NCBI RefSeq assembly: GCF_025244725.1
Contig: NZ_CP104203.1
Location: 1,674,001-1,738,000, forward strand
Direction: 5' to 3'
Length of the DNA: 64,000 bases
Origin: Chryseobacterium oranimense
GTDB lineage: Bacteria > Bacteroidota > Bacteroidia > Flavobacteriales > Weeksellaceae
Shown: piece by piece, positions 1 to 9,900 of the stretch
Layout: the number at the start of each line of letters is the position of its first letter
How positions within the stretch are numbered: position 1 is the stretch's first letter
Position numbers and translations under genes: made by a program
Notes under the pieces: generated by a model
What the model was told of the DNA's origin: nothing
The model's database searches: none
Seen by the model: only the letters and a program-made list of their open reading frames with translations

Positions 1-1818
1 ATAATCTCTCTCCCTTACTTCAAAAGGTTTTACGCCGGTATAGAAAACAATTCCTACACTGGTTAAAATAAATAATGAAAGCAGGGCATAGAATCTACCA
101 AAGTCCCTGTTTAGCTGAAAAAAGAAACCAATCAATCCTAAAATTAAGGGTAAAAAGAAGAATTTAACCGTGCTTTCATTCTTGAATTTAGCAGGCATTT
201 TATCCTGGTTTCCAAGCAAAGCATTATCGATAAAAGAAATTCCGGAGATCCAGTTTCCTTTTGTATTCTCCATATTTCCTTCAAGGTCGTTCTGTCTCCC
301 CACGAAGTTCCACATCAGGTATCTTACGAAGTAATATCCGTTCTGGAAGGTAATGAAATAATCCATATTCTGGGCCAGGGAAGGCTTCTGAACATTGATC
401 AGGTTATACGGTTTAACCTTCAGATAATCTGCTGCCGTAATGGTTTTGTTTTCATATTTCTCTCTCAGCTCATCGAAGATCTGCTTAGCTTGCGGATTAT
501 CTGCTACATCTTCATTGGCATAGTTAAAAGTAAAATCAGGGGCTCCGTACATGGAAATATAGTTGGCCATTACATCTTTATCCTGATTGAACATCCTTGG
601 CATCAGACTGATATGAGATTTACTGAACACATAATTGAAACGGTCACCTGTTTTTCGGTAAGTTCCGGTTTTTTCATCTTTTTCATAGATGTCGCCCGTC
701 TTTTGAGTCTTGTAACTTCCGTCTTCATTCTTATCCATTCCGTTGGCATCAAGGAAAGCTGTGTAATTCTGACCGTAGATAGTAGGCCAGTCACCGTATT
801 GTTCCCTGTTATAGTAATCCAGCATTCCAATTGCCGTATCTGGGTCATTAAGGTTCATCGGTGGGTTAGCATTCGCTCTGATAGGAATAACCATCCAGCA
901 TGAAAAGCCTATCACCATATACACAATGGATAAAGTGATTGTCTGGAAAAGATTTTTCTTCGATTTTCTGCCATATTTTATTAATAAAAAGGACATTAAA
1001 ACCATCAGAATAAATGCAGCAATGGTTCCCGAATGGAAAGGAAGTCCAAGCCCGTTGACGAAGAATATTTCAAGTCTCCCGAACATGGTCATAATTAATG
1101 GGAAGATAATTTTGAATACAATGATCAAAATTCCCAATGTAATAGCATTGGCCCAGATAAAGTTTTTCCAGGTAAATTTGTAATTTCTTGCATAATACAC
1201 TAAACATACAGCCGGAACTGCAAGCATACACATCATGTGAACTCCTACCGAAAGCCCTAATACAAAGAAAATAAGGATGATCCATCTTTCGCTGTCTTTC
1301 GCCAGGTATTCGTTTTCCCATTTGGTAATCAGCCAAACGAGTAAAGCTATAAACATGGAAGCCATGGAATATACTTCTCCTTCTACCGCAGAAAACCAGA
1401 AAGTATCCGAGAAAGTAAAGCATAACGCTCCTACTGCACCTGCAAAAAGAATGGAGATTTCCTGGTGTTTGGTCACTTCATCAAAATCCTTGTTCAGCAG
1501 CCGTCTTACAAAATGGGTAATCGTCCAGAATAAAAATAAAATCGTCAGCGCACTGAAAAGTGAAGACATTGCATTGATCACAATGGCATAATTCTGTTCA
1601 TTTCCCAATGCAAATATACTGGCCACAGCGCCCACAATCTGGAATAAAGCTGCTCCGGGAGCATGCGTTACTTCAAGTTTTACCGCAGAAGAAATATATT
1701 CGCCGCAGTCCCAGAAACTCAGATAATGTTCCATGGTGGAGCCGTACGTAATGAGTGCAATGGTAAAAATCACCCATCCTAAAACGGTGTTCCACTTTTT
1801 AAAAGACCAGTTTTTCAT
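1..1818 (-). CDS. DUF2723 / GT117 family membrane protein (3' part outside window)
   Basis: The first ~606 residues of a large polytopic membrane protein are read on the minus strand; the gene runs off the left edge. The start is ATG at 1818 (MKNWSFKKWN). A hydrophobic N-terminal segment is followed by the family signature WDCGEYISSA and then THAPGAALFQ, which are hallmarks of the DUF2723/GT117 family. Many Trp- and Phe-rich membrane segments follow, then a soluble loop near residues 250-400. Family members are predicted GT-C-type transferases, and a role in protein or lipid glycosylation at the membrane is usually assumed. The exact donor and acceptor cannot be read from sequence. An 8-bp inverted repeat lies just upstream of the start. 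Confidence 0.85.
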   Translation of the reverse strand, partial: MKNWSFKKWNTVLGWVIFTIALITYGSTMEHYLSFWDCGEYISSAVKLEVTHAPGAALFQIVGAVASIFALGNEQNYAIVINAMSSLFSALTILFLFWTITHFVRRLLNKDFDEVTKHQEISILFAGAVGALCFTFSDTFWFSAVEGEVYSMASMFIALLVWLITKWENEYLAKDSERWIILIFFVLGLSVGVHMMCMLAVPAVCLVYYARNYKFTWKNFIWANAITLGILIIVFKIIFPLIMTMFGRLEIFFVNGLGLPFHSGTIAAFILMVLMSFLLIKYGRKSKKNLFQTITLSIVYMVIGFSCWMVIPIRANANPPMNLNDPDTAIGMLDYYNREQYGDWPTIYGQNYTAFLDANGMDKNEDGSYKTQKTGDIYEKDEKTGTYRKTGDRFNYVFSKSHISLMPRMFNQDKDVMANYISMYGAPDFTFNYANEDVADNPQAKQIFDELREKYENKTITAADYLKVKPYNLINVQKPSLAQNMDYFITFQNGYYFVRYLMWNFVGRQNDLEGNMENTKGNWISGISFIDNALLGNQDKMPAKFKNESTVKFFFLPLILGLIGFFFQLNRDFGRFYALLSLFILTSVGIVFYTGVKPFEVRERDY

Positions 1819-2241
1819 ATACTATGTAATTTCAATACATAGTAAGACAACCCAGATCGGGGAATTATTACATAGGTATATACAAAAAATTTTTTAGTCA
1901 GATAAAAGACAGCCGCATTTTACCCAAAAGATTATTTCAGTTTAAATTTCCTGTTCCTATATTCCCAAATCAATTATGATTCGGTTTCCTGTTATTCCCT
2001 GTATTCCTGAAGTTTTCATTGAAAAATTTTGTATTTTTTTAAACGCAAAGTTTTTTTTAGAGAGTGCTAAATTTTAAGAAGGCAAAGGGATCCGACTGCG
2101 TCGTTGATGAAGCTGAACGGATAAAAGGACGCTTAATCGAATCAATAAAGTTGATCTTCTTCTGTCCCTATTTTATACCGCAACTAATTTCTTAATTTCT
2201 TAATTTCTTAATTTCTTAATTTCTTAATTTTTAATACTTAA
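1819..2241. other. Intergenic spacer with 8-bp tandem repeat and small inverted repeat
   Basis: I see no convincing gene in this 423-bp gap. An inverted repeat (ACTATGTA, 7-nt spacer, TACATAGT; 1821-1843) sits just upstream of the DUF2723 start and could be an operator. The stretch around 2040-2170 looks like a non-coding dispersed element. Tandem CTTAATTT units lie next to the SDR stop codon. Confidence 0.5.
2191..2230. repeat. Tandem repeat, 5 x CTTAATTT
   Basis: Five perfect 8-bp copies of CTTAATTT run head to tail, preceded by a 7-bp degenerate copy (CTAATTT). They end 12 bp downstream of the stop of the minus-strand SDR gene. Repeats of this kind vary in copy number by slippage. No function is evident. 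Confidence 0.9.
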
Positions 2242-3030
2242 TTAATACGTATTGTTCAGTCCTCCGTCCAAAGGAATGCTCGTTCCGGTAAGATAAGCTG
2301 AATAATCCGATGCTAAAAAGGCTGCCAGATGACCATATTCTTCAGTTTTACCTAATCTTTTCATAGGAATTTTATTTTCTCTTGCTTTTTTTATTTCATC
2401 CTGGGACTTTCCGGTTTGCTGGGATTCATGGCGGATGAGATTCTGAATACGTTCAGTATCAAAATATCCTGTAAGAATATTGTTCACCGTAACCTGATGC
2501 TGTGCCACTTCAATGGACAGGGTCTTCGCCCAGGCTATTACCGCTGACCTGATAGAATTTGAAAGTGATAAATTATAGATCGGTTCCTTTACAGACAGTG
2601 AGGAAACATTGATGATGCGTCCGTTTTTCTGCTTTATCATATGAGGCAGGGCCAGCAATGTTGTTTCGCAAACGGTTTTAAAAAGTAAATCAAATGCTTT
2701 TTGATAATCATCCACATTTTTATCCAGTGCCGGGCCCGGTTCCGGACCATTGGTATTGTTGATCAGAATATCTATAGAATGACTGCTGAAATATTCAGAA
2801 ATAATTGTTCTGTAGGCTTCAAAATTGGAAAAATCGGCTACCAGATACCGATGCTTCTGATGAGGTCCGACGATAGGCAATGAAGATACTATATTTTTCA
2901 GTTTAACTTCGTTTCGTGCCATTACGGTTACATTAGCTCCACATTTTGCGAGTTCTAAAGCTATTCCCGCTCCTATTCCCTGGGTAGCTGCTCCTACCAA
3001 AGCATTTTTTGAAAAAAGTTCAATATTCAT
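2242..3030 (-). CDS. SDR family protein with substituted catalytic Tyr/Lys
   Basis: This 262-residue protein has a Rossmann fold of the short-chain dehydrogenase family. The cofactor glycine motif is GAATQGIG (13-20), NNTNG (91-95) replaces the usual NNAG, and the C-terminus ends in the family-typical LTGTSIPLDGG. Counting 13 residues from the active-site Ser144, the catalytic Tyr is Ser157 and the Lys four residues later is Arg161, so the canonical YxxxK is absent. A known divergent FabG-like SDR subgroup combines an imperfect cofactor motif with an imperfect catalytic tetrad, and this protein fits it. It may be a poor or altered oxidoreductase. It appears to be a single gene, with no close minus-strand partner. 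Confidence 0.85.
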   Translation of the reverse strand: MNIELFSKNALVGAATQGIGAGIALELAKCGANVTVMARNEVKLKNIVSSLPIVGPHQKHRYLVADFSNFEAYRTIISEYFSSHSIDILINNTNGPEPGPALDKNVDDYQKAFDLLFKTVCETTLLALPHMIKQKNGRIINVSSLSVKEPIYNLSLSNSIRSAVIAWAKTLSIEVAQHQVTVNNILTGYFDTERIQNLIRHESQQTGKSQDEIKKARENKIPMKRLGKTEEYGHLAAFLASDYSAYLTGTSIPLDGGLNNTY

Positions 3031-3107
3031 AAGTCATATGTATTGCTGATTGATGAATATAAATGTAGCAAAAAAGCTTTACATTCCGGTTAAATCTTCT
3101 TTTATGA

Positions 3108-4274
3108 TTATTGGGGCAATGCAGGTGGTATTACTCTTTCCGGTTTTGAAGACAGAGTATGCAGAAATGCTTCCAACTGTGCAATTTCTTCATCAGTAAG
3201 GTCCAGCAGCCTTACAAAACCAGATTTTTCAGAAGTAAGTGTTATTCCCTGGTGAACTGTTGTACGTTTTTGGGAATGCTCAGGATTTCCTCTGCTATAA
3301 AACCGAATCACTTCCGTGAGGGTTGTCATAGATCCGTTATGCATCCATGGGCCTGTCCTCATCACTTCGCGCAATCCCGGCACACGGAATTTTCCGGCAT
3401 CTTCCGGGTTTTTAGTCACCAGATACCTTCCCAGATCTTCTTCTTTTGACCCTAAAAGAGAGGTTCCTACATTTTCAAACTGATTATTGGAAAAATAGCC
3501 GGAGCTGTGGCAGTTCATGCATTGTGCTTTGGTACGGAAAAGATGAAGCCCCATCAGTTCATCATCAGAATAAACTTCGGCTTTCCCGTCGATAAACTGA
3601 TCAAATCTGGAAGTTCCGCTTCTGACTGTTCTTTCAAAAGCAGCTATGGCTTTGGCAATCCGGTCCTTTGAAACGGTTTTATCTCCAAAAGCTTTTTCAA
3701 ATAAGAGCTCATATCCTTTGATCTTTGCAATTTTTCCGGCTGCAAGATCAATATGTCCGTTCATTTCCCTCTCGTCCCGGATCGGCATTTCAGACTGTTC
3801 TTCAAGGGATGCGGCGCGGCCGTCCCAGAACAAGGTGCGTGCATAGGCTACATTCAGGATGCTCATCGCGTTTCTGGTGCCCAGCTGCCTGTTGTGCCCG
3901 AAAGAAAAAGTCCGGTTATCGCACCAGCCGAGTTCGGGATCATGGCAGGAGGCACATGCAATCTGGTCGGATTTGGAAAGCCGGGGATCGAAGAAAAGGG
4001 TTTTTCCCAGCAGTGCTTTGTCTTCGGAATAGAGGTTATCTTTTGGAAACTGAATTTCCGGCAGGTGTCCTATTTCAGAAAAATAAGGTCTTGCTTCGGG
4101 ATCCAGTACCGGTTTTGGCCATTTGGAAGAATCCCCGGAAGAATATAATTTTCTCAATTCAGCAAGAAATGAGGCTTTCTCTTTTGTTTCTTTCCGTACA
4201 CGGTTGCTGAAACAGTTGTTCAAAAGAGAAACGGTAAGAAATGCAATCAATATCCAGCTCAGGACATTTTTCAT
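3108..4274 (-). CDS. Di-haem cytochrome c peroxidase (CcpA/MauG family)
   Basis: The 388-residue exported protein carries two CxxCH haem c motifs, CASCH (107-111) and CMNCH (252-256), with spacing typical of bacterial di-haem peroxidases. The sequence between and after them (FFDPRLS, GTRNAMSILNVAY, FRVPGLREV, TGPWMHNGSM) is diagnostic. It would reduce hydrogen peroxide in the periplasm with electrons from small cytochromes or quinol-linked carriers. The N-terminus has a hydrophobic segment ending at Cys21 (SLLNNC), which may be a lipoprotein site, although Asn at -1 is unusual. It is a single gene; the convergent hypothetical gene lies beyond its 5' side. Confidence 0.92.
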   Translation of the reverse strand: MKNVLSWILIAFLTVSLLNNCFSNRVRKETKEKASFLAELRKLYSSGDSSKWPKPVLDPEARPYFSEIGHLPEIQFPKDNLYSEDKALLGKTLFFDPRLSKSDQIACASCHDPELGWCDNRTFSFGHNRQLGTRNAMSILNVAYARTLFWDGRAASLEEQSEMPIRDEREMNGHIDLAAGKIAKIKGYELLFEKAFGDKTVSKDRIAKAIAAFERTVRSGTSRFDQFIDGKAEVYSDDELMGLHLFRTKAQCMNCHSSGYFSNNQFENVGTSLLGSKEEDLGRYLVTKNPEDAGKFRVPGLREVMRTGPWMHNGSMTTLTEVIRFYSRGNPEHSQKRTTVHQGITLTSEKSGFVRLLDLTDEEIAQLEAFLHTLSSKPERVIPPALPQ

Positions 4275-4449
4275 GGGTAGCAGCTTTTGGCAAAAATAAA
4301 GAAATCTGTCAAATAGTTTTTAAAATTGGCTGGGAAGATTATATTGCGAATCTATAAATTTCTTCCTTTTCCTCTGATTATCAGTTAAAAAAACTAAAAA
4401 ATCAATTTCTGGCACAAATATTATTGTATATTCTGTAAATACACCAAAG

Positions 4450-4752
4450 ATGGAAAATATGTTACAAAATATAGACCTGATACACCGGTATTTATCTCTC
4501 AGCATAGCCAATGAGTTTTCCTTGAACATTGATCTGGAAGGTGAATATACTTTTACACAGAATATTGTATCTAAAAAAATGATTATAGCCGCTACATTTA
4601 CGAATAAAATACTAATTTTCCCTGAATTGAAATTATTTTTATCAGCACTGATTTCTGAAATCAATAACGGAAAGTGTACGATTGATTTTCTCCGTGAAAG
4701 AGTAAGATATTTTGAAGGGATAAAACAGCAGCCTCTCCGAAAGATTATTTGA
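4450..4752 (+). CDS. Hypothetical protein, 100 aa
   Basis: I do not recognise this protein. The reading (MENMLQNIDLIHRYLSL start) has ordinary amino-acid composition for this genome and ends just before a strong terminator, which favours it over the overlapping minus-strand frame at 4320-4664. It has no signal peptide and no clear membrane segment; a hydrophobic stretch near residues 42-70 is probably a buried core. It points toward the phosphorelay operon that ends at 4820, and the two share a terminator. Confidence 0.45.
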   Translation: MENMLQNIDLIHRYLSLSIANEFSLNIDLEGEYTFTQNIVSKKMIIAATFTNKILIFPELKLFLSALISEINNGKCTIDFLRERVRYFEGIKQQPLRKII

Positions 4753-4761
4753 ACATAAAAA

Positions 4762-4788
4762 AAATCCCTACAGCTGATGTAAGGATTT
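4762..4788. terminator. Bidirectional intrinsic terminator
   Basis: An 11-bp stem (AAATCCCTACA / TGTAAGGATTT, one wobble pair) closes a 5-nt loop. An A-run at 4757-4764 supplies the T tail for minus-strand transcripts leaving the phosphorelay operon. The convergent 100-aa gene ends 10 bp before it. Confidence 0.75.
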
Positions 4789-4819
4789 ATATAATTCGTA
4801 TGGCTAATTATCGGCCCAT

Positions 4820-5185
4820 TTATTTCTGTAAATATTTAGCAACCTTGTCTTCCAGATCATCCAGATTAAATGGCTTTGCCACATAGTCATCCGCCTGGGC
4901 TTCTTCTGCCAGCCTGACGATATCATTATTGGCCGTTACATAAATAACGGGGATCGAGCGGAATTCGTCATGGCTTTTCAAAAGCTGAGTCGCCTGTACT
5001 CCTCCGATTTTTGGAATCCAGTTATCCATAAGAATAACATCGGGCTGAAATTTGGAAACTTTTTCCAAAATATCATGAGATGTTTCTGAAATTTCGACCT
5101 GATACCCATTCTCTTCAAAAATGATGGTAATAACCTCTAAAATTGTTGTATCATCATCAAAAATCAAAATCTTCTTTGTACTCAT
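4820..5185 (-). CDS. Single-domain response regulator (CheY-like)
   Basis: A stand-alone receiver of 121 residues. The acidic pocket is Asp10-Asp12 (IFDDD), the phospho-acceptor is Asp54 in ILMDNW, the switch Thr is Thr84 and the conserved Lys is Lys104 in YVAKPF. There is no output domain, so it acts by protein contact or as a phosphate shuttle. It is the last gene of the operon holding CheB, CheR, another receiver and two kinases, so the likely phosphodonor is one of those kinases. Confidence 0.92.
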   Translation of the reverse strand: MSTKKILIFDDDTTILEVITIIFEENGYQVEISETSHDILEKVSKFQPDVILMDNWIPKIGGVQATQLLKSHDEFRSIPVIYVTANNDIVRLAEEAQADDYVAKPFNLDDLEDKVAKYLQK

Positions 5186-5220
5186 ATTCTTTCTATTTAA
5201 ATCTTAATGTTTTATACTTT

Positions 5221-5793
5221 TTATAGCTGATTGATATAGTCTGCCAGATTATCCGGCTTAATAATTAAGTCATAGTCTACTTCCTGCAGGGCATGTCTGG
5301 GCATATAATCCACTTCCGCAGTTTCAGGTTCCTGGATCCAGACTTTTCCTTTATTTTTCTTGATAAATCCCAAACCTTCAACCCCATCGGCATTGGCTCC
5401 CGAAAGGAGAACTCCCACCACATTTTCACCATAGATTTCTGCGGCGGATTTAAAGGTGACATCAATGGAAGGACGCGAATAGTTCATTTTCTCTGAAAAA
5501 TCCAGCGACATCATATTTTTGTTTTCGAACAGCAGGTGATAATCTGCGGGAACTACATAGACTTTATTGTTCTCAATTTCTGTTTTATCATCAATTTCCA
5601 CGACATCGATTGAAATAAACTGCTGCAGCAATGTCTGCAAAATGTTGGTGGAATAAGCCTTACGGTGCAGAATAAGAACAATAGGAAAAGCCAGATCGGT
5701 CTTCAGTTTTTTAAGCATTTCAAGAATAACCTGAAGGCTCCCCGCAGATCCTCCTATCACAATTAATTCTGTCTTTGTATTGGCTGTTTCCAT
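5221..5793 (-). CDS. CheB-type methylesterase domain protein, no receiver
   Basis: This 190-residue protein is only the CheB catalytic domain, which hydrolyses methyl-glutamate esters or deamidates Gln in chemoreceptors. The probable triad is Ser16 (GGSAGS), His43 (LILHRK) and Asp136 (GANADGVEG). I take ATG at 5793 as the start rather than the in-frame TTG at 5799. It lies 4 nt or more behind cheR, so the two are co-translated in effect. The usual N-terminal receiver is absent, so control may come from the separate receivers encoded beside it. No chemoreceptor, CheA or CheW gene is in the window, so the methylated target is unknown. Confidence 0.9.
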   Translation of the reverse strand: METANTKTELIVIGGSAGSLQVILEMLKKLKTDLAFPIVLILHRKAYSTNILQTLLQQFISIDVVEIDDKTEIENNKVYVVPADYHLLFENKNMMSLDFSEKMNYSRPSIDVTFKSAAEIYGENVVGVLLSGANADGVEGLGFIKKNKGKVWIQEPETAEVDYMPRHALQEVDYDLIIKPDNLADYINQL

Positions 5794-5803
5794 GATCAAT
5801 GTA

Positions 5804-6634
5804 TTACATGTGTTCCGCTTTCTTCCAGATTCTCTGGTCGTCTACCTGATGGTAATGCCTGTCCAGTCTTGAAAACCTGAGGGTTTCTTTTGCGCCCAGT
5901 GCAAGATATCCCAAATTTTCAAGGCTGTTATCAAAAAGTTTAAAGACACGTTCCTGCAATCCGCGGTCAAAATAGATCAGTACATTTCTGCAGATAATCA
6001 GCTGAAAACTGTTAAAAGAGCTGTCCGAAACCAGGTTATGGGTAGACAGGATGAGTTTTTCCTGCAGGCTCTTATCAAATCTTACACTGTCATAATTGGC
6101 CGTATAATAATCGGAGAAGTCCTTTTTACCCCCTGATAAAATATAATTTTCAGAATATGTTTTCATCTGATGTAATGGAAAAACTCCTGAACGTGCAGTT
6201 TCCAGAACGGACGGATTCAGGTCCGTACCGTATATCAGTGATTTGTGGTACAGATTGGTTTCTTTAAGCAATATGGCCATTGAATAGGCTTCTTCGCCGG
6301 TAGAGCAGCCAGCTACCCAAATCCTTATAAGCGGATAGGTTCCCAGCTGCGGCAAAATTTTCTCCCTGAGTGCTTTGAAAAAATGCGGATCGCGGAACAT
6401 TTCCGTGACATTTACCGTTATTTCTTCCACAAAACGTTTCAGGTATTCCGGATCGTTGAGGATGGTATACCGGAGTTCTGCAAAGCTGGTAAACCTGTCG
6501 ATCAGGCAGATGCGGTTTACCCGGCGCTTAAAAGAGGCCCGGCTGTATTCTGAGAAATCATAGCCGTACATCTCATAAACATCTTTTATCAGGTATTCTA
6601 CTTCTTCATCTTTTACGATACTCGGCTCCAGCAT
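5804..6634 (-). CDS. CheR-type SAM-dependent protein methyltransferase
   Basis: The 276-residue protein has a short helical N-terminal domain and a SAM-binding domain with motif I IRIWVAGCSTGEEAYS (104-119). It also has the CheR signature NVTEMFRDPHFF (75-86) and ICRNVLIYFD later on. CheR enzymes methylate specific glutamates of chemoreceptors. Its start codon overlaps the stop of the upstream receiver gene as TAATG, so translation is probably coupled. With CheB next to it, it forms a methylation/demethylation pair inside a histidine-kinase operon rather than in a classical chemotaxis cluster. Confidence 0.92.
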   Translation of the reverse strand: MLEPSIVKDEEVEYLIKDVYEMYGYDFSEYSRASFKRRVNRICLIDRFTSFAELRYTILNDPEYLKRFVEEITVNVTEMFRDPHFFKALREKILPQLGTYPLIRIWVAGCSTGEEAYSMAILLKETNLYHKSLIYGTDLNPSVLETARSGVFPLHQMKTYSENYILSGGKKDFSDYYTANYDSVRFDKSLQEKLILSTHNLVSDSSFNSFQLIICRNVLIYFDRGLQERVFKLFDNSLENLGYLALGAKETLRFSRLDRHYHQVDDQRIWKKAEHM

Positions 6635-6999
6635 TATGAAAGTTTTTCTATGGCGGTGATCAGCTGGTCTACGTCAATGGGTTTAGACACATAATCCTGT
6701 GCTCCCGCATCGAGACATTTCTGACGGTCTTCCGGCATAGCCTGCGCCGTGACAGAGATCACAGGAATCTGGCTGATGGACGGTGTATTTCTTATCGTCT
6801 TTATGGCCTCATACCCATCCATTTCAGGCATCATCATATCCATAAGGACCAAGTCTATTTCATTTTCTTTTAAAATCTGAATGGCTACCTGAGCGCTGGT
6901 ACAGCTGTCAATCTGATATCCACGGGATTTCAGGGTCAGCTTAAGGGCAAATATGTTCCGTGGATCGTCGTCCACAATTAAAATTTTCTTATTCATCAT
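6634..6999 (-). CDS. Single-domain response regulator (CheY-like)
   Basis: A 121-residue receiver with acidic pair DDD (residues 10-12), acceptor Asp in LVLMDMMMPEMDGYEA, Thr in VISVTAQA and Lys in DYVSKPID. It closely resembles the last receiver of the neighbouring hybrid kinase (shared DMMMPEMDGYE), which suggests duplication from it or service to the same phosphorelay. Its gene abuts the kinase stop codon with no spacer and overlaps cheR by one base. Confidence 0.92.
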   Translation of the reverse strand: MMNKKILIVDDDPRNIFALKLTLKSRGYQIDSCTSAQVAIQILKENEIDLVLMDMMMPEMDGYEAIKTIRNTPSISQIPVISVTAQAMPEDRQKCLDAGAQDYVSKPIDVDQLITAIEKLS

Positions 7000-9900
7000 T
7001 TAACTTTCATATAACCATACACGCAGTAAGGACAATAACTGATCAATATCCACAGGCTTCGAAATATAGTCTGAAGCACCTGCCTCTATGCATTTTTCCC
7101 GGTCCCCGATCATAGATTTTGCTGTAATGGCAATGATCGGAAGCTTTTTGAATGCAGGCATTTTCCTGATCTCTTTAATAGTTTCGTAGCCATCCATTTC
7201 AGGCATCATCATATCCATTAAAATAACATCTATATCTTTGTGTTCGTCTATTTGCTGCAGGGCATGTTTCCCGTCCATGGCAACAACAACCTCCACTTTG
7301 TATTTTTCCAGGGCTTTGGTTAAAGAAAAGATATTCCGTACGTCATCATCGGTAATCAATATTTTTTTACCGCTCAGCACTTCTGTCAGTGATCCTAAAA
7401 CTTTATTTCTTGCCGTTTCAACGGAGTTGTTTTTTTCTTCCACCAAATGTAAGAATAATCCTACTTCGTCTAAAATCCTTTCGTAAGAATGGGCTGTTTT
7501 TACAACGATGGAGTCTGCATACTGCTTGATCTTAAGCTCTTCCGATTTGGATAAACTGTGCTCTGTAAAAATAATGATGGGCAGGTTTTCTAATCCTTCG
7601 TAACTTTTGATGGATTCAATAACCTGATATTCATTGCCTTTTGAGGCTTCCAGAATAACGCAATCCACATTGGAGGTCAGGGCTTTAACACTGTCTTCAA
7701 CATTATTTTCTACTGATAATGAAATATTGAAATTACTCAGATAGTAAGCCAGTGCGCTGGCATGCTTAGCATTGTGTTCTACAATTAAGACCTTTTGGGG
7801 AGATCTCTGAAGTGCTTCTTCAATTTTTCTGAAAACATCGGTCATTTTATCAAGGGCCATCGGCTTGTTGATGAAGTCAATAGCTCCTTTCATCAGACTT
7901 TCTCTTTCAAGCTGAAGTACAGACATCATATGTACCGGAATCGGTCTGGTGGCGGGGTTGGATTTTAGCTCGTCCATTACCTGCCATCCATCTTTCACAG
8001 GCAGCTGAACATCGAGCAAAATAGCTTGTGGATGATACTGAACTGCTGCGGACAACGCATGATCCCCTCTTACCACCACGACTCCTTTGTATTGGTTCAT
8101 ACGGGCATACTTGAGGAGCGCTTTTGCAAAATGAATATCGTCTTCAACAATTAGAATTACTTTATCCTGTGTGGTAATCCCGTCGCGGTCATCTTCTATA
8201 GACTCGGGAATCGGCAGTATTTCAACAGGAACGGGCGGTTCAGCCTCGGTATTGTCTAAAATGTTCTGAATTTCTTCAACGTCTTCGCGGATGATCTCCA
8301 CGAGGTGCTGGTCGGTTTCAGGCTGTATAGTTTCAGAAACGGCAGTTACAGGAATGATCAGGCTGAATTCGCTGCCTTCATTCACCTTACTTTTCAGGGT
8401 TAGTTCTCCTCCAAGCAATCTTGCAATTTCACGGCTTATGGACAGTCCCAGCCCGGTTCCTCCGAATCTGCGTCGCGTGGACCCGTCCGCCTGCTGGAAT
8501 GCTTCGAAAATAATGGCCTGTTTTTCTTCCGGAATGCCTATTCCTGTATCTTTAACACTGAAAATGATGAAATTTTTCTTTTTTGGGTCTTTTGCAATGT
8601 TCAGATGAATGCTTCCTTCTGCTGTAAATTTTAAAGCATTGGACAAAAGATTGCGCAGGACCTGATCTACTCTAAGCCTGTCGGTTTCAATTGTTTTTTC
8701 AACATCGCTGTCTATGTGAACTTCAAATTTGATTTTCTTTTCCTGGATTACCGGATTAAAGAGGCTTTTCAGATCTGTCACCACATCATTAATCAGGACA
8801 TCCCGATATTCAAGGGACATTTTACCTGATTCTATTTTGGCAAGATCCAGGATTTCATCAATAAGGGTAAGGAGGCTACTTCCTGAGCTCTGGATGACTT
8901 TTGCAGATTCTATCTGGTCTTCATTAAGATTTTCATCCGGGTTTTCAACCATCAGCCTTGAAAGAAGAAGAATTGAATTCAGCGGTGTTCTCAGCTCGTG
9001 GGACATATTGGCCAGGAATTCGGATTTGTATTTTGTACTGAGTGCGAGCTCTTCTACTTTTTTCTGGATTTCACTGTTCCTTTCTGCAATAAGGTGATTT
9101 TTTTCTTCCAGCATTCTTGAACGTTCTTCGAGTTCGGCATTAGCCTGCATCAGCTCTTCCTGCTGTACTTTAAGTTCTTCTTCGGAGGCCTGTAATTTTT
9201 GGGTCTGGGCTTCCAGTTCTGTATTCAGGTTTTCCAGTTCGGAATGCTGTACCTGCAGTTCTTCCGACTGGGCTTGTGTTTCTTCCAGCAGCTGCTGTTC
9301 TTTCTCACGGCCTTTGGCTGCATTTAAAGCAATTCCTATGTTCCGGCTGCATTCATCAAAATAGCTGATCCTGTCTTCATCGAAACCGGTAGCGGATCCT
9401 AATTCAAAAATACCGATACAGCGACCATCTGCATGAACAGGAAGCAGAAGTATCCCGTTAATTTTTATTTTACTGCTTGCAAAACTTGCGACAAAGTCTT
9501 CTTCATTCAGGTTGTTATAAGCCTGTGTCTTTTCATTGGTAAAAGCCTGACCTACCATTCCTTCTCCCGGTTCGAATGTCTTTTTCATGGTACTTTCCAG
9601 GCCGAAAGCGGTGCTCAGCTTAAGGGTTCCATCATCAAAAAGGTATAAGACCCCATTGATACATTTCCCATAACTCACCAGCTGATTTAAAGATTTGTCG
9701 GAAACTTCTTTAACGGATTTATTTCCTACCAGAGATTCATTGAGCAATGCAAGTCCTTTCTGGCGCCAGTCGCTTTTATTAATTTTATCAAAGGATTTTT
9801 TCAGTGAATCGGTCATATGGTTCAGAGAATCTACCAGATCCCCGAGGTCATCCTGTGAATGATCTACTGCTCTCTGGCTGTAATCCCCGTTGGCAACCCT

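Noticed and set aside
4320-4664. Minus-strand 114-aa frame overlapping the 100-aa gene
   Set aside because: Its Cys/Phe/Ile-rich composition looks like an antisense shadow, and it ends far from any terminator.
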